Shown here: positions 43,241-50,387 of the stretch, one piece after another
Position numbering within the stretch: the first letter of the stretch is position 1
How the letters are laid out: the number at the start of each line of letters is the position of its first letter
Source: Citrobacter sp. Marseille-Q6884
GTDB lineage: Bacteria > Pseudomonadota > Gammaproteobacteria > Enterobacterales > Enterobacteriaceae
Direction of reading: 5' to 3'
NCBI RefSeq assembly: GCF_945906775.1
Contig: NZ_CAMDRE010000002.1
Span: 1,612,001 to 1,676,000, forward strand
DNA: 64,000 nucleotides
Program-made: the position numbers and the translations under genes
The notes under the pieces: model-generated
The model's input: only the letters and a program-made list of their open reading frames with translations
Told to the model about the DNA's origin: nothing
The model's database searches: none

Positions 43241-44170
43241 ATGGTACGTATCTATACGTTAACACTTGCGCCCTCTCTCGATAGCGCAACAATCACCCCT
43301 CAAATCTACCCCGAAGGTAAACTTCGCTGTACATCGCCAGTTTTTGAACCGGGTGGCGGTGGCATCAACGTGGCTCGCGCTATTGCACATCTGGGTGGTA
43401 CCGCGACGGCTATCTTTCCGGCAGGCGGCGCTACCGGAGAGCACCTTGTGTCCCTACTCGCCGATGAAAATGTTCCTGTATCAACAATAGAGGCCAAAGA
43501 CTGGACCCGACAAAATCTGCATGTCCACGTGGAATCCAGCGGCGAGCAATATCGTTTTGTGATGCCTGGCGCCACGCTCAGTGATGACGAATTTCACCAA
43601 CTGCAGGATCAGGTGCTGGAGATTGAATCGGGTGCGCTACTGGTGATTAGCGGCAGTTTGCCGCCCGGCGTCAAACTTGAAAAGTTGACCCGGCTTGTCA
43701 CTACGGCACAAAAACAGGGCATTCGTTGCATTGTTGATAGCTCTGGAGATGCGCTGGCAGCGGCGTTAGCCATCGGTAATATTGAACTGGTCAAACCCAA
43801 CCTCAAAGAACTGAGCGCCCTCGTCAATCGCGAACTGACTCAGCCTGACGACGTCCGCAAAGCCGCACAGGAAATTGTACAAAGCGGTAAAGCCCATCGC
43901 GTTGTGGTCTCGCTTGGGCCACAAGGGGCGCTGGGAGTCGACAGTAAAACCTGCGTACAGGTCGTTCCGCCACCGGTGAAAAGTCAAAGTACTGTCGGCG
44001 CGGGCGACAGTATGGTGGGCGCGATGACGCTAAAATTAGCTGAAAACGCCCCTTTTGAAGATATTGTACGCTTTGGTGTCGCAGCCGGTAGCGCCGCCAC
44101 GCTCAACCACGGTACGCGTCTGTGTTCTTTGGATGATACGCAAAAAATTTATTCGTATCTTTCCAGCTAA
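43241..44170 (+). CDS. pfkB: 6-phosphofructokinase II
   Basis: PfkB-family (ribokinase-fold) minor phosphofructokinase (309 residues, E. coli length). The N-terminal signature is GGGGINVARAIAHLGG, with the substrate-binding region; the C-terminal signature is VGAGDSMVGAMTLKLAEN, in which the aspartate of GAGD is the catalytic base. The ATG at 43241 has ACAGGAGGTAAAG just upstream. Confidence 0.96.
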   Translation: MVRIYTLTLAPSLDSATITPQIYPEGKLRCTSPVFEPGGGGINVARAIAHLGGTATAIFPAGGATGEHLVSLLADENVPVSTIEAKDWTRQNLHVHVESSGEQYRFVMPGATLSDDEFHQLQDQVLEIESGALLVISGSLPPGVKLEKLTRLVTTAQKQGIRCIVDSSGDALAAALAIGNIELVKPNLKELSALVNRELTQPDDVRKAAQEIVQSGKAHRVVVSLGPQGALGVDSKTCVQVVPPPVKSQSTVGAGDSMVGAMTLKLAENAPFEDIVRFGVAAGSAATLNHGTRLCSLDDTQKIYSYLSS

Positions 44171-44177
44171 TCGCACC

Positions 44178-44203
44178 TCCCCCTTGCGGCAAGGGGGATT
44201 TGC
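44178..44203 (+). terminator. pfkB hairpin
   Basis: TCCCCCTTG (44178-44186) pairs with CAAGGGGGA (44190-44198), with a 3-base loop, then TTTG. It starts seven bases after the pfkB stop; the T run is short. Confidence 0.6.
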
Positions 44204-44274
44204 CCACAAAACTTTCGGCATATGAATTATGCGTCTATGCTAAAAAATCATGTGATTACAAAGAAGTGAATCAC

Positions 44275-44382
44275 ATGCAACCGAAAGTCTCCTTATCCCA
44301 GCGAGGAGTGGAAGAACGACAAACATTAAGTGCCTTTCCAGCAATGACGCGTCTATGGTGTGCGTCAGTTCGTGTTTTTTAA
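44275..44382 (+). CDS. Candidate 35-residue protein between pfkB and yniA
   Basis: ATG at 44275 (preceded by AAAGAAGTGAATCAC) opens MQPKVSLSQRGVEERQ and ends LWCASVRVF at 44382. It has no membrane segment or known motif. The end overlaps an imperfect hairpin (GACGC...GCGTC near 44346-44366) and a T run (TTTTTT near 44375), so the stretch could instead be an untranslated RNA. The E. coli slot holds ydiZ, but I could not match it. Weakly supported. Confidence 0.3.
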   Translation: MQPKVSLSQRGVEERQTLSAFPAMTRLWCASVRVF

Positions 44383-44435
44383 ACGAATTCTTGCGCTAAC
44401 CTTATGATCTGGCAGATAACATGGGGAGAGACATC

Positions 44436-45296
44436 ATGTGGCAGGCTATCAGTCGTCTTTTAAGCGAGCAATTAGGTGAAGGCGAAATCGAACTGCGTAA
44501 TGAACTGCCCGGCGGAGAGATCCACGCCGCATGGCATTTACGCTATGCGGGGCGCGATTTTTTCGTCAAATGCGATGAAAGAGAGCTGTTGTCCGGCTTT
44601 ACGGCGGAAGCCGATCAGCTGGAACTCCTTTCCCGAAGCCAAACCGTATCCGTTCCCAAAGTCTGGGCGGTAGGTGCAGACAGGGACTACAGCTTCCTGG
44701 TGATGGATTTTCTCCCTCCTCGCCCACTTGATGCCCACAACGCCTTTATTCTGGGACAGCAGCTTGCGCATTTGCATGAATGGAGCGATCAACCGCAGTT
44801 TGGTCTCGACTTCGATAATGCGCTCTCCACAACACCACAACCCAATACCTGGCAGCGCCGCTGGTCAACCTTTTTTGCGGAACAACGCATTGGCTGGCAA
44901 CTGGAACTCGCGGCTGAAAAAGGGATCGCGTTTGGCAATATCGACGCCATTGTCGAACATGTTCAGCAGAGACTTTCTTCTCACCAGCCGCAGCCTTCAC
45001 TGCTCCATGGCGATTTGTGGTCGGGAAACTGTGCTCTCGGCCCTAACGGCCCTTATATTTTTGATCCAGCCTGTTATTGGGGTGACCGGGAGTGCGATCT
45101 GGCGATGCTACCGTTACACACCGATCACCCCCCCCAAATTTATGACGGCTATCAGTCTGTCTCACCACTGCCGTTAGATTTTCTGGATCGACAGCCCATC
45201 TATCAGCTCTACACTCTGCTGAATCGGGCGATTCTGTTCGGGGGGCAGCACCTGGTGGTGGCGCAAAAAGCGATGGAAAGGTTACTGGCGGCTTAA
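44436..45296 (+). CDS. yniA: Fructosamine kinase-family protein YniA
   Basis: A 286-residue aminoglycoside-phosphotransferase-like kinase of the fructosamine-3-kinase family, thought to act in removal of glycation products; substrate in this organism unproven. The catalytic loop is LLHGDLWSGNCALG and the metal-binding motif IFDPACYWGDRECDLAML. The ATG at 44436 (MWQAISRLLSEQLGEG) gives the E. coli length; an ATG five codons earlier is unsupported. Confidence 0.94.
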   Translation: MWQAISRLLSEQLGEGEIELRNELPGGEIHAAWHLRYAGRDFFVKCDERELLSGFTAEADQLELLSRSQTVSVPKVWAVGADRDYSFLVMDFLPPRPLDAHNAFILGQQLAHLHEWSDQPQFGLDFDNALSTTPQPNTWQRRWSTFFAEQRIGWQLELAAEKGIAFGNIDAIVEHVQQRLSSHQPQPSLLHGDLWSGNCALGPNGPYIFDPACYWGDRECDLAMLPLHTDHPPQIYDGYQSVSPLPLDFLDRQPIYQLYTLLNRAILFGGQHLVVAQKAMERLLAA

Positions 45297-45323
45297 CGCT
45301 GAGATAACCTGATAGCGCGTTGT

Positions 45324-45363
45324 TTATCAGGCCTACCGTTTTGCTCCTGCGTAGGCCTGATAA
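45324..45363. repeat. Inverted repeat, REP-pair-like, between convergent genes
   Basis: TTATCAGGCCTAC (45324-45336) and GTAGGCCTGATAA (45351-45363) form a 13-bp perfect inverted repeat with a 14-base loop. Both arms contain the CAGGCCTAC end of REP sequences. It lies between yniA (plus) and yniB (minus) and may act as a bidirectional terminator. Confidence 0.75.
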
Positions 45364-45371
45364 TGCTGTAC

Positions 45372-45908
45372 TTACAAAAATCCCAGTAAGGAAAAGAAGA
45401 AATAGCCGATGACGATAACAATCACTGGCAGAATATAGAGCGGGAAAATCTGCAGGAAAATCGTATGGTGCGGCACGACAATACGCGACTCAATTTGCTC
45501 GCGCGACAGCCCTTCACTCCCTTTCGCCTGTTCCAGAATCAGTTGGTCTTCGACACCCTCGCGTAAAAAACGTGCCTGACGACTCATTCTGGCCCCCGAA
45601 TCCTGCATCGCCAGGCCGATAAAAATCAGGATAAAAATCAGCCAGAAGACGAGATTCAGCCCACTTTGAAAATCGGGTGTCGGCGAGTTATACCAAAACA
45701 GATTCAGAAACGGCGTATTCACCCGCATCATGTCAATCATCACATGGGCAAAATCGAGCATAACCGCGTTAATGCCCTCCTGTTTCTCACTGTGCGCATA
45801 CATAAATTTCAGTACTGAAACCAACGTTGAAATCAGCGCAGGGATGAAAATAATCCACCCCACCAGCCTTTTCAAAATCGCGATGCGTCCAGCTTGTTGA
45901 TACGTCAT
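45372..45908 (-). CDS. yniB: Inner membrane protein YniB
   Basis: A 178-residue membrane protein. Hydrophobic segments lie near residues 14-33 (VGWIIFIPALISTLVSVL), 88-104 (LVFWLIFILIFIGLAMQD) and 155-178 (PLYILPVIVIVIGYFFFSLL). The middle loop carries REGVEDQLILEQAKGSEGLSR. Function unknown. I chose the ATG at 45908 (MTYQQAGRIAIL), matching the E. coli start; the nine extra codons upstream are doubtful. Confidence 0.9.
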   Translation of the reverse strand: MTYQQAGRIAILKRLVGWIIFIPALISTLVSVLKFMYAHSEKQEGINAVMLDFAHVMIDMMRVNTPFLNLFWYNSPTPDFQSGLNLVFWLIFILIFIGLAMQDSGARMSRQARFLREGVEDQLILEQAKGSEGLSREQIESRIVVPHHTIFLQIFPLYILPVIVIVIGYFFFSLLGFL

Positions 45909-46077
45909 GCGTTCCCCTTGATAAAGACGTGTCATTTTGGCCTAAGTTTACCCGTTGATAACCGTTTTCGCCTGATCTTTAAAGGCGATATAATGAGGAT
46001 TAGCCATAATGAACGCTTAGAGCCTGTTCAACTGCGCTCTTAATCCCTGCTGTTTAATTCTCAAAGGAGAGGTTGTG

Positions 46078-46746
46078 ATGTCAACCCCGCGTCAAATTCT
46101 TGCTGCAATTTTCGATATGGATGGATTACTGGTCGATTCAGAACCCCTCTGGGATCAGGCCGAACTGGATGTGATGGCAAGTTTAGGCGTAGATATCACC
46201 CGCCGCCATGAACTTCCGGATACATTGGGATTGCGTATCGACATGGTTGTGGATCTCTGGTTCGCCCAGCAGCCGTGGAACGGCCCGTCGCGCCAGGAGG
46301 TCACTGACCGGATCATCACCCGAGCCATTTCACTGGTCGAAGAAACTCGCCCATTGCTGCCCGGCGTGCGTGAAGCCGTCGCGCTGTGTAAGGAGCAGGG
46401 GCTGATGGTTGGGCTTGCGTCTGCCTCCCCACTGCATATGCTGGAAAAAGTGCTGACCATGTTTGATCTCCGCGACAGCTTTGATGCACTGGCTTCCGCA
46501 GAAAAACTCCCGTACAGCAAACCACATCCTCAGGTTTACCTCGACTGCGCCGCAAAACTGGGCGTTGACCCATTAACCTGTGTGGCACTGGAAGACTCCG
46601 TTAACGGTATGATCGCCTCGAAAGCGGCGCGTATGCGCTCCATCGTCGTACCTGCACACGAGAATCAGGACGATCCGCGGTTTGTGCTTGCCGACGTAAA
46701 ACTGACGTCGCTTGTTAATCTTACCGCCGCTCAACTGCGCGGGTAA
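46078..46746 (+). CDS. hxpB: Hexitol/2-deoxyglucose-6-phosphate phosphatase (YniC)
   Basis: HAD-superfamily sugar phosphatase (222 residues). Motif I is IFDMDGLLVDSEP (nucleophile Asp), motif II GLASASPLHMLE, motif III lysine in KLPYSKPHP, and motif IV ALEDSVNGMIA. The E. coli protein dephosphorylates 2-deoxyglucose 6-phosphate and hexitol phosphates. AGGAGAGGTTGTG precedes the ATG at 46078; the GTG just before it could be read but is less likely. Confidence 0.95.
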   Translation: MSTPRQILAAIFDMDGLLVDSEPLWDQAELDVMASLGVDITRRHELPDTLGLRIDMVVDLWFAQQPWNGPSRQEVTDRIITRAISLVEETRPLLPGVREAVALCKEQGLMVGLASASPLHMLEKVLTMFDLRDSFDALASAEKLPYSKPHPQVYLDCAAKLGVDPLTCVALEDSVNGMIASKAARMRSIVVPAHENQDDPRFVLADVKLTSLVNLTAAQLRG

Positions 46747-46752
46747 TCCGCC

Positions 46753-46783
46753 AACGGGCAATGCCAGCATTGCCCGTTTTCTT
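46753..46783 (+). terminator. hxpB terminator
   Basis: AACGGGCAATGC (46753-46764) pairs with GCATTGCCCGTT (46767-46778), followed by TTCTT. It starts six bases after the hxpB stop. Confidence 0.75.
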
Positions 46784-46896
46784 CGTGAAATCACAAATTT
46801 CAAAACATCGTTTCATTTTTAATTGTATTTGTTTGCCACCTCTCCTATCCTTCACCTGAACCACAGCAATAACAATAATTGATAATCGGGGTGAAC

Positions 46897-47658
46897 ATGG
46901 TTTTGGATACGTTTGGTCTTACAGGTAAAGTCGCAATCGTCACCGGATGTGATACCGGCCTTGGCCAAGGTATGGCGCTTGCGCTGGCAGAGGCGGGCTG
47001 TGACGTGGTTGGGGTGAATCGCAAAATCCCGCATGATACAGCGGCGAAGATCCAGGCCCTCGGCCGGCGTTTTATGGCTATTCAGGCTGACCTCAGTCGA
47101 CAGGACGCCCTCGCTGACATTGTGACCCAAACCGTCACCACGCTGGGCCGGGTCGATATTCTGGTCAACAACGCGGGGACCATTCGTCGCCAGGACGCGC
47201 TGGACTTTAGCGAGAAAGACTGGGATGAGGTGATGAACGTAAATCTCAAATCCGTGTTCTTTTTATCCCAGGCCGTAGCGCGCCAGTTTCTCGCTCAGGG
47301 AAACGGGGGAAAAATCATTAATATTGCGTCAATGCTCTCTTTTCAGGGTGGCATCCGCGTGCCTTCCTATACGGCATCGAAAAGCGGTGTGCTGGGTATC
47401 ACCCGCCTGCTGGCAAACGAGTGGGCTGCGCAAGGTATCAATGTTAACGCAATCGCGCCGGGTTATATGGCCACGAATAATACGCAGCAGTTGCGTGAAG
47501 ATACCGCGCGTAACCAGGAGATTGTTGATCGTATTCCAGCCGGACGCTGGGGAACGCCGGACGACCTGAAAGGACCGGTAGTTTTCCTTGCCAGTTCCGC
47601 CTCTGACTACATCAATGGCTATACGCTGGCAGTGGATGGCGGGTGGCTGGCGCGTTAA
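46897..47658 (+). CDS. KduD-like 2-deoxy-D-gluconate 3-dehydrogenase, isolated paralogue
   Basis: Short-chain dehydrogenase (253 residues from MVLDTFGLTGKVAIV; a frame six codons upstream lacks support). NAD-binding motif TGCDTGLGQG near residues 16-25, NNAG near 87, catalytic Ser in INIASMLS and YxxxK in YTASKSGV. Whole stretches such as IRVPSYTASKSGV and SSASDYINGYT are identical or nearly so to E. coli KduD, so the substrate is probably 2-dehydro-3-deoxy-D-gluconate or a related sugar acid. No other pectate or glucuronate genes lie nearby, and E. coli K-12 has no gene here between yniC and ydjM. Confidence 0.85.
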   Translation: MVLDTFGLTGKVAIVTGCDTGLGQGMALALAEAGCDVVGVNRKIPHDTAAKIQALGRRFMAIQADLSRQDALADIVTQTVTTLGRVDILVNNAGTIRRQDALDFSEKDWDEVMNVNLKSVFFLSQAVARQFLAQGNGGKIINIASMLSFQGGIRVPSYTASKSGVLGITRLLANEWAAQGINVNAIAPGYMATNNTQQLREDTARNQEIVDRIPAGRWGTPDDLKGPVVFLASSASDYINGYTLAVDGGWLAR

Positions 47659-47719
47659 TCGCCCGATTGTGACAAAGGGTTACAACGTCACCTCTTCCGT
47701 CTACTGTATAAAACCCCTA

Positions 47720-47739
47720 TACTGTATGAATTGACAGTT
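47720..47739 (+). promoter_or_regulatory. LexA box of ydjM
   Basis: TACTGTATGAATTGACAGTT contains CTGT-N8-ACAG, the LexA consensus core. It ends 14 bases before the ydjM ATG. A second half site, CTGTATAAAA, lies at 47704. ydjM is an SOS gene in E. coli. Confidence 0.85.
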
Positions 47740-47753
47740 TATTGGGTTTTATC

Positions 47754-48341
47754 ATGACGGCGGAAGGCCACCTTCTTTTTTCTATTGCCTGTGCGGTATT
47801 TGCCAAAAATGCCGAGCTAACGCCCGTTCTCGCTCAGGGTGACTGGTGGCATATTGTTCCTTCAGCCATTTTAACGTGCCTGCTGCCCGATATCGATCAT
47901 CCTAAGTCTTTGCTTGGCCAACGTCTGAAATGGATCTCAAAACCGATTGCCCGGGCATTTGGCCATCGGGGTTTTACCCATAGTCTGCTGGCGGTCTTCG
48001 CCCTGCTTGCCACGTTTTACCTGAAAGTCCCTGATACCTGGATAATCCCTGCCGATGCGTTACAAGGGATGGTGCTCGGCTACCTGAGCCACATTCTGGC
48101 AGATATGCTCACCCCTGCAGGCGTTCCCCTGTTATGGCCCTGCCGCTGGCGTTTTCGCCTGCCGATCCTCGTACCGCAAAAAGGGAATCAACTGGAGCGA
48201 TTTTTATGCATGGCGCTGTTCGCGTGGGCAATCTGGATGCCGCAAACAGTACCGGATAACAGTGCTGTCCGCTGGTCATCGCAAATGATTAATACCTTAC
48301 AAATGCAGTTTAACCGTTTTATAAAGCATCAGGCTGATTAA
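47754..48341 (+). CDS. ydjM: LexA-regulated inner membrane protein YdjM
   Basis: A 195-residue DUF457-type membrane protein, resembling a membrane-bound metal-dependent hydrolase. Conserved polar motifs are LLPDIDHPKS, the His-rich FGHRGFTHSLLAVF, and LSHILADMLTPAGV, which sit next to hydrophobic helices. The ATG at 47754 (MTAEGHLLFSIA) gives the E. coli start. It is under SOS control through the LexA box just upstream. Function unknown. Confidence 0.93.
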   Translation: MTAEGHLLFSIACAVFAKNAELTPVLAQGDWWHIVPSAILTCLLPDIDHPKSLLGQRLKWISKPIARAFGHRGFTHSLLAVFALLATFYLKVPDTWIIPADALQGMVLGYLSHILADMLTPAGVPLLWPCRWRFRLPILVPQKGNQLERFLCMALFAWAIWMPQTVPDNSAVRWSSQMINTLQMQFNRFIKHQAD

Positions 48342-48476
48342 GAAATCGGCCAAAACAGCGTTTTTGGCATAAACAATTCCATTTGAATATAAGAGGCAAG
48401 TCACAGTTCTGCTAATCTTGCGCCAACAGAATCACCGAAGCTGGGTGATACATATAAAAAGATCAGGAGAACGGGG

Positions 48477-49868
48477 ATGAACTTTCCATTAATCGCGAAC
48501 ATTGTCGTGTTCGTCGCACTGCTGTTTGTGCTGGCGCAAGCCCGCCATAAACAGTGGAGTCTGGCCAAAAAAGTACTGGTTGGTCTTGTCATGGGTGTGG
48601 TGTTTGGCCTTGCCCTGCACACGATTTACGGCTCTGACAGCCAGGTACTGAAAGATTCCGTACAATGGTTCAACATTGTCGGTAACGGTTATGTGCAACT
48701 GCTGCAAATGATTGTTATGCCGCTGGTATTTGCCTCCATTCTCAGCGCCGTAGCCCGTCTGCACAACGCTTCCCAACTGGGTAAAATCAGCTTCCTGACC
48801 ATCGGAACGCTGCTGTTTACTACGCTGATTGCCGCGCTGGTCGGTGTTTTGGTAACCAACCTGTTCGGTCTGACCGCAGAAGGTCTGGTGCAGGGCGGTG
48901 CGGAAACAGCACGTCTGAATGCTATCCAAACCAATTATGTCGGCAAAGTCGCTGACCTCAGTGTTCCACAACTGGTGCTGTCGTTTATACCGAAAAACCC
49001 GTTTGCCGACCTGACCGGTGCTAACCCGACGTCGATCATCAGCGTTGTGATTTTCGCCGCATTCCTGGGTGTGGCTGCGCTTAAACTGCTGAAAGATGAC
49101 GCACCGAAAGGCGAGCGTGTGTTAATCGCCATCGATACCCTGCAAAGCTGGGTGATGAAGCTGGTGCGTCTGGTTATGCAGTTGACGCCGTACGGTGTGC
49201 TGGCGCTGATGACCAAAGTTGTTGCGGGCTCCAACCTGCAAGACATCATCAAACTGGGTAGCTTCGTCGTAGCGTCTTATCTCGGTCTGGCGATTATGTT
49301 CGTGGTTCACGGTGTACTGCTGGGTATTAACGGTGTTAGCCCGCTGAAATACTTCCGTAAAGTCTGGCCGGTACTGACCTTCGCCTTCACCAGCCGCTCC
49401 AGTGCAGCCTCTATTCCGCTGAATGTTGAAGCGCAGACCCGTCGTCTGGGTGTACCGGAGTCCATCGCCAGCTTTGCAGCCTCATTTGGTGCAACGATTG
49501 GTCAAAACGGTTGTGCCGGTCTCTACCCGGCTATGCTGGCCGTGATGGTTGCCCCAACTGTCGGGATTAACCCGCTGGACCCAATGTGGATTGCCACACT
49601 GGTCGGTATTGTGACTGTCAGCTCCGCCGGTGTTGCGGGTGTCGGCGGCGGTGCGACCTTTGCTGCACTGATCGTACTGCCTGCAATGGGTCTGCCGGTC
49701 ACGCTGGTCGCTCTGCTGATCTCCGTTGAACCGTTGATCGATATGGGTCGTACCGCATTGAACGTTAGCGGTTCCATGACTGCCGGTACGCTCACCAGCC
49801 AGTGGCTGAAGCAGACCGACAAAGCCGTTCTGGACAGTGATGATAATGCCGAACTGGCGCACCACTAA
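48477..49868 (+). CDS. tcyP: L-cystine symporter TcyP (YdjN)
   Basis: Sodium/proton-coupled symporter of the dicarboxylate/amino acid:cation family (463 residues, eight to ten membrane segments). Conserved parts are LQMIVMPLVFASILSAV, the serine-rich FAFTSRSSAASIPLN (re-entrant loop 1) and VSSAGVAGVGGGATFAALIV (loop 2), and the Asp-rich segment around PLIDMGRTALNVSGS. In E. coli it imports cystine and is activated by CysB. ATG at 48477 follows AGGAGAACGGGG. Confidence 0.95.
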   Translation: MNFPLIANIVVFVALLFVLAQARHKQWSLAKKVLVGLVMGVVFGLALHTIYGSDSQVLKDSVQWFNIVGNGYVQLLQMIVMPLVFASILSAVARLHNASQLGKISFLTIGTLLFTTLIAALVGVLVTNLFGLTAEGLVQGGAETARLNAIQTNYVGKVADLSVPQLVLSFIPKNPFADLTGANPTSIISVVIFAAFLGVAALKLLKDDAPKGERVLIAIDTLQSWVMKLVRLVMQLTPYGVLALMTKVVAGSNLQDIIKLGSFVVASYLGLAIMFVVHGVLLGINGVSPLKYFRKVWPVLTFAFTSRSSAASIPLNVEAQTRRLGVPESIASFAASFGATIGQNGCAGLYPAMLAVMVAPTVGINPLDPMWIATLVGIVTVSSAGVAGVGGGATFAALIVLPAMGLPVTLVALLISVEPLIDMGRTALNVSGSMTAGTLTSQWLKQTDKAVLDSDDNAELAHH

Positions 49869-49884
49869 GCCTGCAACGAAAGCA

Positions 49885-49924
49885 TAAAAAAACGCCGGAG
49901 CATGATGCTCCGGCGTTTTTTTTA
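49885..49924. terminator. Bidirectional terminator between tcyP and cedA
   Basis: A long stem, AAAAAACGCCGGAGCAT with ATGCTCCGGCGTTTTTT, with T runs on both strands. It serves convergent tcyP and cedA. Confidence 0.88.
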
Positions 49925-49931
49925 TATCCGA

Positions 49932-50171
49932 TTACTCGCTCAATTCATTTTCCTGGCGAACCTGGTTCGCCCAGCGTTGTGCCGATTCCGGGACCGTAAA
50001 CGCTGGCGAACGCTGAAAGGCCTCTCCTATTAAGACAAAAGCGACATATTTTCCGCGCAGTATCCATACGTCACGAAACGCATCCATTTTTATCGCATGC
50101 TCTGGCGGCGCGGGCTCTACACGCGGAACATAGCTGATAACAGGACGATTTTGTTGGCGAAGAGGTTTCAT
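49932..50171 (-). CDS. cedA: Cell division activator CedA
   Basis: A 79-residue basic protein. It starts MKPLRQQNRPVISYVPR and has a compact core, FRDVWILRGKYVAFVLIG, that forms a small beta-sheet DNA-binding fold in E. coli CedA. The E. coli protein rescues division in over-replicating dnaA cells and contacts RNA polymerase. ATG at 50171 gives the usual start; neither it nor the TTG eight codons earlier has a strong ribosome site. Confidence 0.9.
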   Translation of the reverse strand: MKPLRQQNRPVISYVPRVEPAPPEHAIKMDAFRDVWILRGKYVAFVLIGEAFQRSPAFTVPESAQRWANQVRQENELSE

Positions 50172-50322
50172 AATCAGTTGCTTCACTAAAGACAAAGACT
50201 AAAAATCAGAAAAACACTATCTTAGCCGATTTTGCGCCCTGACGTCCTGCCTTGCGTGCGCTGTTTGCCCTGTTCATAACGGTTTATCGCACCACCTCCG
50301 CCGGGCACCCACAGATGAGTGG

Positions 50323-50333
50323 TCTATAGTTAA
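50323..50333 (+). promoter_or_regulatory. Sigma-S type promoter of katE
   Basis: TCTATAGTTAA closely matches the RpoS extended -10 consensus KCTATACTTAA, and the region upstream (GGGCACCCACAG) lacks a good -35. It is 55 bases before the katE ATG. Stationary-phase control of katE by RpoS is well established. Confidence 0.78.
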
Positions 50334-50387
50334 AGCTTTTGACAGCAACAACGACCCTTTCAGAAATGAAAACAGGAGACGAGTTCA

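Noticed and set aside
47700..47719. Second full LexA box before ydjM
   Set aside because: CTGTATAAAA has a good left half, but the right half CCTA does not match ACAG.
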